NCBI GenBank assembly: GCA_946479055.1
Contig: CAMLEX010000357.1
Coordinates: forward strand, 1 to 5,727
Length of the DNA: 5,727 nt
Direction: 5' to 3'
Source: an uncultured Bacteroidota bacterium
GTDB taxonomy: Bacteria; Bacteroidota; Bacteroidia; Chitinophagales; Chitinophagaceae
A program made the translations under genes and the position numbers. Shown here in pieces: positions 5,174 through 5,727 of the stretch. The notes under the pieces were generated by a model that was not told where the DNA came from, made no database searches, and saw only the letters and a list, made by a program, of their open reading frames with translations. Within the stretch, counting starts at the first letter, position 1; the number at the start of each line of letters is the position of its first letter.

Positions 5174-5200
5174 TTTTTTAAGTTTAAAACAAGCTAACAA

Positions 5201-5671
5201 ATGATGAAAAAACTAATTTATCCTGTTGCATTTATGGCGTTAATGGCTTCCTGTAAAAGTAAAACAGAGAGTGCGGCAGAATTGGCGTATCGGGATAGCC
5301 TGCAAAAAGTGGCTATAGTAGACAGTATTGCAAAGGTTGAAGCCGCGAAAAGTGAAGCAGAAAAATCAAAAGCATCCGCTTCTACTATTTCCCAATCCGG
5401 AGCTTACAATTCGGAAACTTCAAATGCCGCAAAAGCTCCGGAGAAACCAAAAGGTTTGAGCAAAGCAGCCAAGGGAGCTATTATTGGTGGAGTTGTTGGT
5501 GCCGGTGCAGGTGCCATCATTGATAAAAAGAAACCGGTAAGAGGCGCCGTAATTGGTGCGGCTACAGGGGCTGGTGTTGGTTATACGATAGGTCGTGACG
5601 GGGATCGTAAATCAGGCCGCGTAGAAGAAGGCCGCACCTATCGCGAGTATAAAAGAGAAACAAGTCAGTAA
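5201..5671 (+). CDS. Glycine-zipper lipoprotein
   Basis: This 156-residue protein has a short signal with a lipobox (LMASC, C18), so it should be acylated and anchored in the envelope. CKSK after the cysteine lacks the acidic surface-export signal of many Bacteroidota lipoproteins, suggesting a periplasmic-facing anchor. An Ala/Lys/Glu/Ser-rich, probably helical stretch (24-62) and a Ser/Ala/Pro linker (63-85) lead to a duplicated glycine zipper: KGAIIGGVVGAGAG (91-104) and RGAVIGAATGAGVG (114-127), offset by 23 residues and joined by charged DKKKP. A charged tail (132-156) follows. Glycine zippers of this type occur in OsmB and 17-kDa-antigen-like outer-membrane lipoproteins, where they are thought to pack or insert in membranes. 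The molecular function is unknown. There are two consecutive ATGs at 5201 and 5204; the first is chosen by default. Confidence 0.85.
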   Translation: MMKKLIYPVAFMALMASCKSKTESAAELAYRDSLQKVAIVDSIAKVEAAKSEAEKSKASASTISQSGAYNSETSNAAKAPEKPKGLSKAAKGAIIGGVVGAGAGAIIDKKKPVRGAVIGAATGAGVGYTIGRDGDRKSGRVEEGRTYREYKRETSQ

Positions 5672-5706
5672 ACCTAAGTGCTAAAAGAGAAAAAGAGATA
5701 AAGAAA

Positions 5707-5727
5707 ATGCTGCTATTAGAAAATTAT
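5707..5727 (+). CDS. Possible start of a further plus-strand gene (truncated)
   Basis: After a 35-bp purine-rich gap following the lipoprotein stop, an ATG opens a frame (MLLLENY) that runs to the window edge. The A/G-rich leader (AAAGAGAAAAAGAGATAAAG) is compatible with a Bacteroidota start region. Seven codons are too few to identify a product or to be certain it is a gene. Confidence 0.25.

Larger units (their letters stand above)
4932..5200. other. Divergent intergenic region
   Basis: These 269 bp separate the divergently transcribed transketolase and lipoprotein genes, and I see no credible coding sequence here. It holds a probable -7 element for the transketolase (4950-4957), a terminator-like hairpin with no gene to terminate (5030-5070), and a second inverted repeat with two TTTTTGGCC direct repeats near the lipoprotein gene (5113-5173). 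TTAGTTTTTG at 5122-5131 is a weak candidate -7 element for the lipoprotein gene, one base longer than TAnnTTTG. Confidence 0.6.

Overview
The window looks like an ordinary chromosomal segment from a member of the Bacteroidota, probably a Chitinophagaceae-like lineage. This is inferred from several signs. The DNA is AT-rich, and genes start without clear Shine-Dalgarno sequences. A TAnnTTTG-type -7 element precedes the transketolase gene. RodA has the QPAEF variant, the Spy-like protein has a ..FAQ signal-peptide end, and the ECF sigma factor is followed by a one-TM protein carrying PxGYF motifs. No rRNA, tRNA, CRISPR array, IS element or phage gene was seen.

Layout. (1) Plus strand, 2-1912: the 3' part of rodA (cell-wall SEDS glycosyltransferase, 5' end cut by the window), then 30 bp later a stand-alone metallo-beta-lactamase-fold hydrolase. 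CGCTAAT/ATTAGCG inverted repeats sit directly at both stop codons. The second is a 74-bp element whose CGCTA/TAGCG cores are spaced about 10 bp apart and switch orientation in the middle. (2) Minus strand, 3845-2058: a three-gene operon of an ECF sigma factor, a single-pass membrane protein (candidate anti-sigma factor) with three gap-free 46-residue cytoplasmic repeats, and a small secreted Spy/CpxP-like protein. It ends at a rho-independent terminator (1987-2015). (3) Minus strand, 4931-3969: the C-terminal half of a split transketolase, with its own terminator (3914-3947) and no N-terminal subunit beside it. (4) A 269-bp divergent intergenic region with an orphan terminator-like hairpin. 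(5) Plus strand, 5201-5671: a glycine-zipper lipoprotein. The window closes with what may be the first codons of another plus-strand gene.

How the genes relate. The sigma/anti-sigma/Spy-like trio reads as one envelope-sensing unit: the secreted protein would sense, the membrane protein would relay and hold the sigma factor, and the sigma factor would redirect RNA polymerase. An 8-bp-arm dyad 40 bp upstream of the sigma gene is a candidate control site. RodA, the lipoprotein and this trio all act at the cell envelope, but nothing in the sequence shows them to be one pathway. The best candidates for something undescribed are the triplicated repeat in the putative anti-sigma factor and the helically phased CGCTA array.
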